35,284 bases of DNA from CAZHHH01 sp964532085 (GTDB lineage Bacteria; Bacteroidota; Bacteroidia; Bacteroidales; Marinilabiliaceae): the NCBI GenBank assembly GCA_964532085.1, contig CAZHHH010000013.1, forward strand, positions 1 through 35,284, in the 5' to 3' direction. The translations under genes and the position numbers were made by a program. The notes beneath the pieces were generated by a model that did not search any database, had not been told where the DNA came from, and saw only the letters and a list, made by a program, of their open reading frames with translations. Shown piece after piece: positions 18,221 through 25,879 of this stretch; position 1 is the first letter of the stretch, and the number at the start of each line of letters is the position of its first letter.

Positions 18221-20884
18221 ATGATGAACTTTAATATTGAAATTTTTGAATATTTAAATCTTCCGGTTTTTATATTCAACAGTAAAAATGAGCTTATTTA
18301 TATAAACAAAAGCGGCAAAGATAAGTTTGGCAATTTAGCTTTAACAGATTATATCTTTTATGAAAACAAAGATGAAAAAAAGAAATTTGATGAAATCTTT
18401 ATAGAGTCAAATAATAAAAATCACTTTATAACTTCAAAAAGCAAACTTGTTGTTGATGGATTAAGTTGGCTCTTAGATTTTACAGTGAAATATAATTCTG
18501 ATTTAGAAATATATCTCTTTACTGTTGATAATTACTCACAAATTGTTAAATATAAAAACTTAGATAAACAGACATTCTCTGAAGAGATTTGTGCAAATAT
18601 TTTTAATAAATTGCCTCTTGAAATGTATTTTTTAGCAAAAGACGGAACCATTATTCATAAGACAGATTATGCTAAAGATATTTTATTTATAAATAACTCA
18701 ACTAAAGAGTTTCAGAAATTAAAAGAAATCAATAGTGAATATACTGATGAGTGGTGGGAGGATAAAAAAAGCCAACTGTTACAAAATAGTTATATCGACT
18801 TTGAATCTATTCATAATTATGACTCTAATAAGGAGTATAAAATGTGGGTTAATTTTTTTCCTTTACAAATAAATAATGAGTTGGTCTTCTGTTATCAGAG
18901 TTATAATATAAATCAACAATATGAAGTTGAAAATTCGCTTATAAAAGAGGTCACTATTAATAAAAATCTGACAGAGATAAGCTCTGAATTGGCTAAAAAT
19001 CAAAAGCTTGAGCACATTCAGCTGCTTGTGCGTCAGTATGCTTTAGAGATTACGAGTAGTACTTTCTCTTTTATAAGTTATCATGACCCATCTAATAATG
19101 AATTAACATTCTCTATCTATAATGATACAGGCACAAATTATGATTTAGAAATTAAAAAAATAGAGAAACAACTAACAAAAGCGTATTTTAGTAATAACGA
19201 AAAAACAGAATATCTGATAAATAAAAGTACCTCTTTTTTAATTGATGAAGTGCCTATTTTTGATCTGTTACCTTTTAAAAATTATATGATAATTCCCATA
19301 GTTAGTTTGGATGATTTAATGGGTTTTATTTTTGTGGCAAATCAGAATTATGAATATGAAATTGAAGATGCTGATAATTTAAAAAGTTTGTCAAATCTAT
19401 TTGCCATAGCTATTAATAGAACTATCAAAAATAGTATACTTTCAGAATCTTTAGAACAGCTTAATTTGGCGATGAGTGTTGCAAATATGACTATTTTTGA
19501 TGCAGATATCTCTGAGAACAAAATTAATTTAGGTGGAAGTTCAGAAAAAAAACAGCAGCTTCTTTTTGAATATAGTGATGGTATTTCTTTACGAAAATTT
19601 ATAAAACAACTACATAGAGATGATTTGTTAAAGCTTTTAAGAGAAGTTAGAAAGCAAATATTTTTAAAGAATAACAGTTTTAAAGTAAATGTTAGAATTT
19701 TAAATCGAAACAATCAGTACAATTGGTACTTATTAACAGGAAAAGCTATCACTTTTTCAAATAGTGACAAAATTGAGCAAATCACGGGTATCGCAATGGA
19801 TATTACAGATTTAGTAAACTTAAATGAAGAGATTATTAAATCAAGAGAGATTGCCGTGGAAGCAAATAAAGCAAAAAGTACATTCTTAGCACGAATTACG
19901 CACGAATTACGTACACCTCTTAATGCTATCATCGGTTTTGCGGATGTTTTAATTTCTAACTCTACAAGTAATTTACACCTTAATTATCTCAATAATATTA
20001 AGAAAAGTGGTATATTATTATTAGACTTAATAAATGACATTCTTGATTTCTCAAAAATTGAAGCTGGAAAAACTGAGCTTCAGCTAACTGAAACAAATAT
20101 TGTAGACCTTGTTGAGGAGATACACCTGTTTTTTCAAGAACAGATTATTAGAAAAGATTTGAAATTTACTATAAAATCTAGTCATAACACTTCAATGCTT
20201 TTGATTGTTGATGAGCTAAGAATAAAGCAGATATTAACTAATCTAATAAGCAATGCTATTAAATTTACTGATGATGGAGAGGTGCTCGTTGAATATATTT
20301 GTAGCAACTTTGCTGACAATAAAGTTACATTAACTTTTGTTGTTAAAGATACTGGAATAGGAATTAAAGAGTCATCACAAAAAATAATTTTTGATGATTT
20401 TTCTCAACAAGCTGATCAAGATAATAGAAAATATGGTGGAACAGGATTAGGTTTAGGAATTGTGAAATCATTGGTAGAGATGATGAAAGGTACAATACTT
20501 CTGGAAAGTGAGCCAAATGTTGGTAGTACCTTTACAGTAACTTTTCCAAATGTAGAGGTTGCAAGTGATAAAACTATTATTGATACAAATACAGCTATTG
20601 AAGAAAATGAGATTGTTATAAATAAGGAGATTACACAACCAATCCCCCTTGTAAATGTTTTTAATAATCAAGAAAAGAAATTATGGAACAATTTTAAAAA
20701 ACAACCATCATTTAATGTAGTTCCAATTATTGCAGAAATGTTGCGAAAAATAGAAAAAGATGAATATATTGCCTACTGCAATAAAACTGCAGAAAAATTG
20801 GAAGAAGCCGTGGCAACTTTTGATGTTGAGAATTTAGATTTAATAATAAAAAACTTTGAAAAGTATATTGCAAATGTCGATTGA
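18221..20884 (+). CDS. Soluble PAS/GAF histidine kinase without receiver
   Basis: An 887-residue kinase with no membrane helix. PAS-like regions occupy ~1-110 and ~115-235. A GAF-like domain follows (~245-405, with MIIPIVSLDDLMGFIFVAN), then a further PAS (~410-530, ending GIAMDITDLVNL). HisKA has H561 in RITHELRTPLN. The ATPase has the N box NLISNAIKFTDDG, G1 VKDTGIGI and G2 GTGLGLGIVKSL, and looks active. A ~100-residue helical C-terminal extension (WNNFKKQPSFNVVPIIAEML...) resembles the tail found after receivers in other Bacteroidota hybrid kinases, but here no receiver precedes it. The last 11 bp overlap the start of the next gene, which encodes the missing receiver, so the pair looks like a split hybrid kinase. 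ATGs at 18221 and 18224 are both possible starts. Confidence 0.88.
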   Translation: MMNFNIEIFEYLNLPVFIFNSKNELIYINKSGKDKFGNLALTDYIFYENKDEKKKFDEIFIESNNKNHFITSKSKLVVDGLSWLLDFTVKYNSDLEIYLFTVDNYSQIVKYKNLDKQTFSEEICANIFNKLPLEMYFLAKDGTIIHKTDYAKDILFINNSTKEFQKLKEINSEYTDEWWEDKKSQLLQNSYIDFESIHNYDSNKEYKMWVNFFPLQINNELVFCYQSYNINQQYEVENSLIKEVTINKNLTEISSELAKNQKLEHIQLLVRQYALEITSSTFSFISYHDPSNNELTFSIYNDTGTNYDLEIKKIEKQLTKAYFSNNEKTEYLINKSTSFLIDEVPIFDLLPFKNYMIIPIVSLDDLMGFIFVANQNYEYEIEDADNLKSLSNLFAIAINRTIKNSILSESLEQLNLAMSVANMTIFDADISENKINLGGSSEKKQQLLFEYSDGISLRKFIKQLHRDDLLKLLREVRKQIFLKNNSFKVNVRILNRNNQYNWYLLTGKAITFSNSDKIEQITGIAMDITDLVNLNEEIIKSREIAVEANKAKSTFLARITHELRTPLNAIIGFADVLISNSTSNLHLNYLNNIKKSGILLLDLINDILDFSKIEAGKTELQLTETNIVDLVEEIHLFFQEQIIRKDLKFTIKSSHNTSMLLIVDELRIKQILTNLISNAIKFTDDGEVLVEYICSNFADNKVTLTFVVKDTGIGIKESSQKIIFDDFSQQADQDNRKYGGTGLGLGIVKSLVEMMKGTILLESEPNVGSTFTVTFPNVEVASDKTIIDTNTAIEENEIVINKEITQPIPLVNVFNNQEKKLWNNFKKQPSFNVVPIIAEMLRKIEKDEYIAYCNKTAEKLEEAVATFDVENLDLIIKNFEKYIANVD

Positions 20885-22064
20885 GAATAATGGTCTTGAT
20901 AAAGGAAATATATTGATTATTGAAGATAATCCTAAAAATATTCAACTTGCAGCATCTATTTTGCATCAGGCTGGATATAGCCATGAATTTGCTATGAATG
21001 GGCAAAAAGGTATCGAATGGCTTAAAACAAAGGAGTTTGATGCAATACTTTTGGATATAATGATGCCTGATAAAGACGGGTATGAAGTTTGTAAAACAAT
21101 TAAATCTGATAATAATTTAAAACATATACCTGTGATTTTTCTAACAGCAAAAACTGATAGAGAAAGTATAATTAAAGGCTTTGAAGTTGGTGGGGCAGAT
21201 TATATTACAAAGCCGTTTGATGGTAAAGAGCTAATAGTAAGAACACAAAATCAAGTCGAGTTAAAAAGAAATCGAGAGCTGCTTGAACAGCAAAATAGGA
21301 ATCTGGAGAATATTATTACAGAAAAGACCTTTGAACTTGCTGAGGCAAATAAAAAGCTGACAAAATCAAACTTAAGATTACAAAATATAAATAGTGAACT
21401 GAAATATTTAGAAGAGTCAAAACAACACTTTCTAAATATGATGGGAAAAAGTATCTCTTTTTCTATTAATGAAATTGTTGGTACACTTCAAGTGGTCAAA
21501 TATAATGTAGACTCTAAAAAAATAGCAACATTGATTGATAGAATTGATAACTCGCTTGCTAAAATTGAACTAGCTATTGAGTCATCAATAATAATCTCAA
21601 AAACACAAGGAAATGAAAGTAAGATAGATTTCGAAAGGGTAGAGATTAACAAATTACTAGGGCTTTCAATTATAAAAATTGAGGATATTATAAGAAGAAA
21701 AAACATACAGATAGAAAATTTAACTAATCATGATGCTATCTTTATAAATGGTAATTATAGACTTTTAATTTTTGCATTAATTGAGATTTTAACTGTGTTT
21801 GTTAATAGAAATACAATAGATTCAAAAATTACAATCGAAACTTTTTCAGAAAATGAAACTACTGTTATTGTTTTTAAAGATAATAAACCGATAAGTGAAA
21901 AGGAAAAATTAGAATTATTTGATCTCTTTTCAAGTAGTACTAATTCGTTACATATGGCTAAATTAATAGCAAATTCACATCATGGTAATGTTAAAATTGA
22001 TAATAATAATCAAGATACTGGCTCAATTTTAGAGTTTTCTCTTTTTTCCAATCAAAGAATGTAA
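20874..22064 (+). CDS. Response regulator fused to a degenerate histidine-kinase-like module
   Basis: A 396-residue protein counted from ATG 20874, which overlaps the upstream kinase by 11 bp; a TTG at 20856 would add six residues and is less likely. The N-terminal receiver is canonical: E17-D18, D61 in AILLDIMMPDKDG, T91, K113. A coiled coil follows (~125-180, QNRNLENIITEKTFELAEANKKL). Next comes a region laid out like HisKA plus ATPase, but the histidine position reads FLNMMGKSISF with no His. The N box is IEILTVFVNR with no proper Asn-Ala motif, the DxGxG box is replaced by FKDNKPIS, and the G2 glycines are missing. The module should neither autophosphorylate nor bind ATP normally. A pseudo-kinase scaffold or dimerisation output is a reasonable inference. 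The immediate partner is the kinase before it. Confidence 0.85.
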   Translation: MSIENNGLDKGNILIIEDNPKNIQLAASILHQAGYSHEFAMNGQKGIEWLKTKEFDAILLDIMMPDKDGYEVCKTIKSDNNLKHIPVIFLTAKTDRESIIKGFEVGGADYITKPFDGKELIVRTQNQVELKRNRELLEQQNRNLENIITEKTFELAEANKKLTKSNLRLQNINSELKYLEESKQHFLNMMGKSISFSINEIVGTLQVVKYNVDSKKIATLIDRIDNSLAKIELAIESSIIISKTQGNESKIDFERVEINKLLGLSIIKIEDIIRRKNIQIENLTNHDAIFINGNYRLLIFALIEILTVFVNRNTIDSKITIETFSENETTVIVFKDNKPISEKEKLELFDLFSSSTNSLHMAKLIANSHHGNVKIDNNNQDTGSILEFSLFSNQRM

Positions 22065-22114
22065 CCTTTTGAAATGGAATAAAGTAAAAAATATTGATTG
22101 ATAAAAATAAAATT

Positions 22115-22963
22115 ATGAATAAATTATATATATTAATATTCCTTATACTAATCAGCTTTAACGTAAAGGCAAACGAATTTAACTTTAACAATTTTCAAGA
22201 CGATGCTCTTTTTGTTGAGTTCTATTCTATTCCTTCTCCCGATGAAGTTTTGAGCTATATACATAATAACGAAATAAAATATACACCAAAAATACTTGCT
22301 CCAAATAATAATATTCAAAAATTTAGAACAACTACAGATAAACTTTTAGCTTTAGGAGTTTTTTTGGCAGATATGGCATATGCAATTTCATTTGAAAATA
22401 CTACAACTGCGTTAAACTACTATGAAACAGTAGAGGCCCTAGGAAAAAACTTAAATATTATCACTACAGAAATAGAAGATTTAGGTGCAAGAATTATTAA
22501 AAATTTAGGAGTTGCAGACTCTATCAGTGATTTATATGATGAAATATATCTTTCATTAATGGGTAATCTGCATGATACAGGTCGGTTTGGTGAATATGCT
22601 ATAATTTCTGCATCTGGTTTTGTTGAAAGCTTGCACTTAGCTATTAACTCAGATAAAGATCAACAAAATGTTGAGGAGTTTAATAAAAGAGTGTGGGAGC
22701 AAAAAATGATATTAGACCAGCTAGAAGCAATGTTTGAAAGATATCTTTCTGCAAATATGAAAAAAAATATTCAAGATGATATTGCAGAACTTAGTAACTC
22801 TTTAAATGAATATATTAGCCATAAAACAACTACAAGTTCATCCACAATTATAACTGGTGCAGTGCTAATTGGAGTTGAAAAGCCTAAAGAATATGACGAG
22901 TTTCCTCCTATTGATGAAATTGTGAAAAATATTGATACACTTAGAAAAAAATGGATAAAATAA
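22115..22963 (+). CDS. Exported protein of unknown function (helical, ~282 aa)
   Basis: I do not recognise a named family. The start chosen is ATG 22115, because it places a clean signal peptide at the N-terminus (MNKLYILIFLILISFNVKA, probably cleaved before NEF); the frame could extend to a TTG at 22094. There is no lipobox cysteine. The mature protein is predicted largely helical: FYSIPSPDEVLSYIHNNEIKY near the start, a hydrophobic stretch LLALGVFLADMAYAISFENT, repeated helices, and a Ser/Thr-rich turn (KTTTSSSTIITGAVLIGVEKP) near the end. It lies 50 bp after the response regulator and overlaps the next exported gene by 13 bp, so it probably belongs to the kinase operon. A periplasmic accessory or sensor-input role is possible but unproven. 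Confidence 0.75.
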   Translation: MNKLYILIFLILISFNVKANEFNFNNFQDDALFVEFYSIPSPDEVLSYIHNNEIKYTPKILAPNNNIQKFRTTTDKLLALGVFLADMAYAISFENTTTALNYYETVEALGKNLNIITTEIEDLGARIIKNLGVADSISDLYDEIYLSLMGNLHDTGRFGEYAIISASGFVESLHLAINSDKDQQNVEEFNKRVWEQKMILDQLEAMFERYLSANMKKNIQDDIAELSNSLNEYISHKTTTSSSTIITGAVLIGVEKPKEYDEFPPIDEIVKNIDTLRKKWIK

Positions 22964-23397
22964 ATATGAAGATATATATAGTAATATTAATTGCTGTTTT
23001 TTTAATGCCTTTTGTCTCCAGTGCTCAAAAATGCGTTGGAGTTAACTATAATTATGAACTTCCTAAAAGTGATGGTTTTAAAAAGTCTCTATCTCAATCT
23101 TTTACCATCCAAAAAGGAGAGTCTATATTGATAAACCAAACTTTTTTTGAAAATAATGAATATTTCATCTCCCTATTTGGAAATGAAAATATTGGTAAAA
23201 TAAGATTCAGATTATTAAGTAAAACTGGTGATAAAAATCAAGTGTTATTTGATAATGCAAACAATAACTATAAGCTTACACAAAATATAATAATCAAAAA
23301 TACAGTTCCTTTAATTATTGAGATATCTGCACCAAATCATGATAGTATCCATCATGAATGTTTGGGGATACAGATTCATTTTAATAGAAATCTTTAA
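22951..23397 (+). CDS. Small exported protein of unknown function
   Basis: 148 residues from ATG 22951, which overlaps the preceding stop; a second ATG at 22966 would give a tighter signal peptide (MKIYIVILIAVFLMPFVSSA, cleaved before QKC). The mature part is ~120 residues, rich in alternating polar and hydrophobic residues (SLSQSFTIQKGESILINQTFF, LIIEISAPNHD), suggesting a beta-sandwich. It has two cysteines, one just after the signal peptide and one near the C-terminus (HHECLG). No family recognised. The last 13 codons and the stop are duplicated 595 bp downstream as part of a 127-bp direct repeat. It is followed 14 bp later by a terminator hairpin. Confidence 0.7.
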   Translation: MDKINMKIYIVILIAVFLMPFVSSAQKCVGVNYNYELPKSDGFKKSLSQSFTIQKGESILINQTFFENNEYFISLFGNENIGKIRFRLLSKTGDKNQVLFDNANNNYKLTQNIIIKNTVPLIIEISAPNHDSIHHECLGIQIHFNRNL

Positions 23398-23482
23398 AAT
23401 TTAATTTTGATAAAAAAGCAACTATAAAATAGCTGTTTTTTTAAATCATAATAGTGGTTTTAATATATCTTCTAAACCGTTT
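23356..23482. repeat. 127-bp direct repeat, left copy
   Basis: Identical to 23951-24077 at 125 of 127 positions, offset 595 bp. This copy holds the real 3' end of the 148-aa gene, the terminator hairpin, and a stray fragment matching the last 12 codons of the DUF3820 gene on the minus strand. Confidence 0.92.
23412..23442. terminator. Terminator hairpin (left copy)
   Basis: AAAAAAGCA pairs with TGTTTTTTT around an inner CTAT-AAA-ATAG stem, 14 bp after the stop of the 148-aa gene. One C-to-T change relative to the right copy leaves a G-U pair in plus-strand RNA. Confidence 0.8.
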
Positions 23483-23621
23483 TATTTCTTGAGTTCCGCA
23501 TTGGGACACCCAGAAACAGATGAACATTTTGATATATCTGATTTATCACATTCAACCCACTTTGGGGTTGGTTTGCATTAGATTATCTACCCCGCAATGA
23601 ATTACAGGGTTATCCATATTT

Positions 23622-23660
23622 CACCCCATTCGCTGTGCCTCGTCTCTGGCGAGGGGGTAA
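23622..23660. repeat. CTGGCGAG-type GC-rich hairpin repeat (copy 1)
   Basis: CACCCC...CTGTGCCTCG...CTGGCGAGGGGGTAA aligns with 29949-29993 across ~38 bp with few differences. Outer CCCC/GGGG and inner CCTCG/CGAGG can pair. Confidence 0.55.
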
Positions 23661-23730
23661 TTTTCAACACGTAAAATTGAATATATAAAAAACACGTTAT
23701 GTACATCAACACCGAATGGTGTTATATGTT

Positions 23731-23760
23731 ATTAACCCCATAATTCATTATGGGGTTAAT
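23731..23760. repeat. 30-bp palindrome
   Basis: Perfect 14-bp arms with a two-base centre. The GGGGTT/AACCCC core is like neighbouring smaller hairpins. Confidence 0.75.
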
Positions 23761-23950
23761 AATCTCTTAACACCAACCCCGTAGCGGGTTGTACTAATAG
23801 TAATATTTTGAAAATATACTGAAAAATAAATAGATATTTATACTGTTTTTTAAGATTCTAATTGGGATACCTAGAAACAGATAGTTATCTTAATATGTAG
23901 CTGATTTTAACCCTTTTAGTTTTGGTGCTCCAAAGATGTACTGAAGACAA

Positions 23951-24077
23951 GAATGTTTGGGGATACAGATTCATTTTAATAGAAATCTTTAAAATTTAAT
24001 TTTGATAAAAAAGCAACTATAAAATAGCTGCTTTTTTAAATCACAATAGTGGTTTTAATATATCTTCTAAACCGTTT
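23951..24077. repeat. 127-bp direct repeat, right copy
   Basis: Second copy of 23356-23482, with two mismatches. It carries a stray fragment matching the last 13 codons of the 148-aa gene, the terminator with full pairing, and the real last 12 codons of the DUF3820 gene. Confidence 0.92.
24007..24037. terminator. Bidirectional terminator (right copy)
   Basis: AAAAAAGCA (24007-24015) pairs with TGCTTTTTT (24029-24037) around CTAT-AAA-ATAG. The A-tract and T-tract let it act on both strands. It lies 4 bp past the end of the minus-strand DUF3820 gene. Confidence 0.85.
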
Positions 24078-24271
24078 ATTTTAATCTCATAAATTGTACT
24101 AAGTAAATGCCCGAGCTTTCCTTTTGGAAAACCTTGTTGCTCAAACCATTCAAGATAATGAGTAGGTATTTTATATAATAGTTCACCTTTATATTTTCCA
24201 AAAGGCATTCGTTCAGTTACAACTCCCTGTAGAATCTCTCTATTGAAGCTGCCTGGTATAAATTCTTCCAT
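24041..24271 (-). CDS. DUF3820 family protein
   Basis: A 76-residue protein with the complete DUF3820 signature: MPFGKYKGELLYKIPTHYLEWF, then GFPKGKLGHLL and YEIKINGLEDILKPL. The family (called putative quorum-sensing-regulated virulence factor in Pfam) is widespread and small, and its biochemical function is not established to my knowledge; it is presumably cytoplasmic. The start codon follows directly on the aldo/keto reductase stop codon (0 bp between), so the two are co-transcribed. The last 12 codons lie inside a 127-bp direct repeat whose other copy sits 595 bp away. Confidence 0.88.
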   Translation of the reverse strand: MEEFIPGSFNREILQGVVTERMPFGKYKGELLYKIPTHYLEWFEQQGFPKGKLGHLLSTIYEIKINGLEDILKPLL

Positions 24272-25108
24272 TTATTCACATTCTACATCATCTGGAATCC
24301 TGTCAATTCGCATATCACGATTTAATTTATTGATAAATTTCATATCTTCATCAGATATATTAAAATCGAAAATTTCGCTATTCCCAGAAATTCTTCTAAA
24401 ATTAGCACTTTTTGGTATTGTTGCAATTCCGTTTTGCAAATTCCATCGCAATATTAATTGTGCAACATTTTTGCTATATTTATTTGCGATTTTTTGCAAA
24501 TCATTAATCTCAAAAATACCACCTCGCATTAGCGGACTCCAAGATTGTACTTGAATTCCCATCTCTTTACATTTCTCAACAACACTCTTTTGAGTTAAAC
24601 GTGGATGAAACTCAATTTGATTAACCATTGGGGTTATTTTTGCAGTTTGCATCAATTTATCTAAATGACATTCTGAAAAATTGCTAACTCCAATCGCTCT
24701 TATTCGTCCTTCTTCATACAAAGTTTCTAATGCCCTATATGTTTCTTGAAATTTATCTTTAATTGGCCAATGAACTAAATATAAATCTAAATAATCGGTA
24801 TCTATCCTCGATAAAGATCCATAAAATGCTTTTATAGTATTATCATAACCCTGTTTCGTATTCCATACTTTGCTTGTAAGCCAAATATCTTTTCGGTCAA
24901 CTCCTGATTTCTTAACAGCTTCACCAACACCATCTTCATTATTATAAATTGCAGCGGTATCTATCAATCTATATCCCGAATCTATTGCGTGAATAATTGC
25001 ATCTGTAACTTCTTTACCGTTTTGCGACTTAAAAACTCCAAGACCAAAATAAGGCATTGAAACCCCATTTGAAAGAGCGACAGTTCCTTTAACATCAGAT
25101 ATTTTCAT
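24272..25108 (-). CDS. Aldo/keto reductase
   Basis: A 278-residue NADPH-dependent carbonyl reductase of the AKR superfamily (AKR5-like: 2,5-diketo-gluconate or prostaglandin-F type relatives), a single TIM barrel in the cytoplasm. The catalytic tetrad is complete: D50 (LIDTAAIYNNE), Y55, K80 (TSKVWN) and H113 (LVHWP). Other family marks are GVSNFSECHLDKL, NQIEFHPRLTQ, SWSPLMRGG and the cofactor-binding IPKSAN. Length is normal. Substrate cannot be predicted. The ATG lies within overlapping inverted repeats (25106-25152) that could regulate initiation. The DUF3820 gene follows with no gap. Confidence 0.93.
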   Translation of the reverse strand: MKISDVKGTVALSNGVSMPYFGLGVFKSQNGKEVTDAIIHAIDSGYRLIDTAAIYNNEDGVGEAVKKSGVDRKDIWLTSKVWNTKQGYDNTIKAFYGSLSRIDTDYLDLYLVHWPIKDKFQETYRALETLYEEGRIRAIGVSNFSECHLDKLMQTAKITPMVNQIEFHPRLTQKSVVEKCKEMGIQVQSWSPLMRGGIFEINDLQKIANKYSKNVAQLILRWNLQNGIATIPKSANFRRISGNSEIFDFNISDEDMKFINKLNRDMRIDRIPDDVECE

Positions 25109-25152
25109 AGTAATAGTATATTAAATGTTACATTTATTACTATGTAATATAC
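25106..25152 (-). promoter_or_regulatory. Overlapping inverted repeats covering the aldo/keto reductase start
   Basis: Arms CATAGTAA (25106-25113) and TTACTATG (25137-25144) are perfect 8-bp complements. GTATATTA (25116-25123) and TAATATAC (25145-25152) are another 8-bp pair interleaved with them. A third palindrome, TAAATGT-T-ACATTTA (25122-25136), sits between. In the mRNA one arm contains the AUG. Loop lengths (0 and 2 nt) make simultaneous pairing of the two 8-bp stems unlikely, so they would be alternatives. Confidence 0.4.
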
Positions 25153-25301
25153 TAATTTTATTCTAAATATTCAATAATAGAATAAGAAGAATATCGTCCA
25201 CTTTCAACTAATGGAGTCTGCCACATAGGAACGCCACACAGAGCAGCCACACAGTGACGCCCCTACTTTAATATTTCTCATCTAAAGACGCAAAGGTTTT
25301 T

Positions 25302-25343
25302 CCCTAACCCCTAACCCCCAACCCCTAACCCCCAACCCCTAAT
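25302..25343. repeat. Telomere-like heptamer repeat (six units)
   Basis: Six consecutive 7-mers alternate between CCCTAAC and CCCCAAC (last unit CCCTAAT). The minus strand reads as GGGTT/GGGGTT tracts capable of forming a G-quadruplex in the transcript between the acidic hypothetical gene and the aldo/keto reductase gene. The adjacent 25230-25266 has fragments related to the GGGGCGCCCCTAC repeat family. Confidence 0.85.
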
Positions 25344-25381
25344 TCTCATCTTTCAGTTTTCCACTTTCCTCTTACAGAATT

Positions 25382-25855
25382 TTATTCTGGCCAAATAAAT
25401 TCCTCTTCTTCCTCATCCCAAAATGGAGCCCATAATATTTCTGTTAAAACACCATCGTCAAACCATAAATTTAAGCTAACATCAGGAATTGAAACCATAA
25501 TTTGAGAAAGGTCTTCTTCACCCTCTTCATTCATATTGTCAATTTCTATTTCACCCAAATCTAGAAGTTCTATTTGTTGAATAACCTCTTCTAAACTACG
25601 GTTTATGAAATCACTTCCATCAAATGTGAACTCTGGCGAGCTAACAGCTAAGTTGGTTAATATTAGTCCGTCAACATCCTCAAAAGTTGCTGAAAGCTCA
25701 AAAGCGTCATAGTGCCAATTTTCTGTAATACCATACTCGTCATCTTCATAAATCTCGATGTCATCTGGTTTACCAAGAGTTTTTTCGAACTCTTCTTTAG
25801 AAATTCCAAAAGGAAGATTTTCTAAGCCTTTTCCTAATAAAATGTTTTTATTCAT
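25382..25855 (-). CDS. Acidic protein of unknown function
   Basis: 157 residues with no signal peptide or membrane helix, very acidic (DEEEEEFIWPE at the C-terminus, MNEEGEEDLSQ near 110). The N-terminus, LGKGLENLPFGISKEEFEKTLGKPDDIE, resembles the helix and loop that open BLIP-like or SmpA-like small folds, in which alternating strands follow (WHYDAFELSATFED, LNLWFDDGVLTEILWAPFW). This is a structural impression, not a family assignment. The gene begins 24 bp after the PiT permease stop codon on the same strand, so the two probably share a transcript. Confidence 0.75.
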   Translation of the reverse strand: MNKNILLGKGLENLPFGISKEEFEKTLGKPDDIEIYEDDEYGITENWHYDAFELSATFEDVDGLILTNLAVSSPEFTFDGSDFINRSLEEVIQQIELLDLGEIEIDNMNEEGEEDLSQIMVSIPDVSLNLWFDDGVLTEILWAPFWDEEEEEFIWPE

Positions 25856-25879
25856 CTCTAAAAATTATGTTATCACTAT

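Larger units (their letters stand above)
23483..23950. other. 468-bp non-coding, hairpin-rich insert between the direct repeats
   Basis: No ORF is supported. It contains a 30-bp palindrome (23731-23760; arms ATTAACCCCATAAT and ATTATGGGGTTAAT, 2-nt centre), smaller hairpins (AACACC-GAAT-GGTGTT at ~23709, AACCC/GGGTT pairs at ~23555 and ~23775), and a CTGTGCCTCG...CTGGCGAG repeat (23622-23660) related to one at 29949-29993. Two diverged direct copies of a phrase beginning ATTGGGA(C/T)ACC(C/T)AGAAACAGAT sit near its ends (23501 and 23861). It looks like an inserted non-coding element or the relic of one. Confidence 0.6.

Noticed and set aside
20856..20873. TTG start for the response regulator
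   Set aside because: ATG at 20874 gives a normal receiver N-terminus and a usual 11-bp overlap; the extra six residues lie within the upstream gene.
25302..25343. CRISPR array
   Set aside because: The heptamer array has no spacers and units are only 7 bp; no cas gene is nearby.
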